Shown: in pieces, positions 63,829-64,000 of the stretch | Position numbering within the stretch: position 1 is the first letter of the stretch | Layout: every line of letters starts with the position of its first letter | Assembly (NCBI GenBank): GCA_012271135.1 | Contig: JAAXGZ010000026.1 | Location: 1-64,000 of the forward strand | Direction: 5' to 3' | Source: Caldilineales bacterium | Lineage (GTDB): Bacteria > Chloroflexota > Anaerolineae > Caldilineales > Caldilineaceae | DNA length: 64,000 nucleotides | The notes under the pieces: generated by a model | The model's database searches: none | Told to the model about the DNA's origin: nothing | The model's input: the letters and a program-made list of their open reading frames with translations, nothing else | Made by a program: the position numbers and the translations under genes

Positions 63829-64000
63829 TCAGCAGGTTACATCCTTACCCTCGGCACCGAATACCTGCAGCCGCCTTTCGTGAGCTTGCTTGCGGGCACT
63901 CTCCGGACAGTAGTGGAACTGAATTGCTCGCCGTCGCGAGTCCGAGCGGTTGGTCGGTGTGCCGTGGTGGAGAAGGCTGGCGAAGAACAGGACCCCGCCC
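63829..64000 (-). CDS. Phytanoyl-CoA dioxygenase family protein, C-terminal part (5' end outside window)
   Basis: The last 56 residues of a PhyH-type oxygenase enter from the right edge: GGVLFFASLLHHGTPTNRS, then RRRAIQFHYCP and a stop at 63829. The distal iron-ligand histidine (LLHHG) and the 2-oxoglutarate arginine cluster are visible. It is a different protein from the one at 46193. Start and substrate are unknown. Confidence 0.85.
   Translation of the reverse strand, partial: GGVLFFASLLHHGTPTNRSDSRRRAIQFHYCPESARKQAHERRLQVFGAEGKDVTC

Overview
The window is high-GC bacterial chromosome with densely packed genes, short operons and several GTG or TTG starts. The gene mix suggests a heterotrophic member of the Chloroflexota, perhaps Caldilinea-like. 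It includes Tat-type lipoprotein sugar-binding proteins with MalF/MalG-type permeases, a family-3 glycosidase, DUF3417-type glucan phosphorylase, phytanoyl-CoA-dioxygenase-family enzymes, sulfatases and a LysW-dependent alpha-aminoadipate lysine pathway. The phylum is inferred; no rRNA or other taxonomic marker is present.

Layout. 1-7220 (minus): a sugar-uptake operon (binding protein, two permeases, no ATPase), then an alpha/beta hydrolase and a GH3 glycosidase cut by the left edge. 7621-17251 (plus): ThrH-type phosphatase, O-methyltransferase, small membrane protein, alpha-glucan phosphorylase, NAD(P)-binding epimerase, a COG4586/4587/3694-type ABC-2 exporter trio and an orphan branched-chain-type binding lipoprotein ending in a good terminator. 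17618-29138: a lysine cluster in two halves. Homocitrate synthase, homoaconitase large and small subunits, LysW, LysX and LysY lie on plus; LysZ and LysJ (with a phosphodiesterase) lie on minus. A tyrosine recombinase and about 2 kb of A+T-rich DNA without a confident gene separate them.

29276-39039 holds a hydroxyacid dehydrogenase, an acetamidase/formamidase, three tandem two-domain GNAT acetyltransferase paralogues (two with near-identical promoters, one with a frameshifted C-terminus), RNase D, CorA and another GNAT-like gene. 39243-42086 is full-length glycine decarboxylase; its partners gcvT and gcvH lie 18 kb away beside ftsH.

42130-51597 looks like a catabolic island for an organosulfate or sulfated sugar: sulfatase plus ribokinase on one strand; binding protein, phytanoyl-CoA-type dioxygenase and two permeases on the other; then a second sulfatase. 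Both sugar-type ABC operons have a strong stem-loop just after the binding-protein gene, probably to set higher expression of that subunit, and both must borrow an ATPase encoded elsewhere.

51594-64000: two HAD phosphatases, a UbiE/MenG-like and a second methyltransferase, a class A penicillin-binding protein with Ig-like tail, an unusual membrane J-like protein lacking HPD, gcvH, gcvT, ftsH, a corrinoid adenosyltransferase and the end of another phytanoyl-CoA-type dioxygenase. I found no rRNA, tRNA, CRISPR array or intact insertion sequence. The most interesting parts are the split lysine cluster with its recombinase/AT-rich insert, the GNAT array and the sulfatase/dioxygenase/ABC locus.
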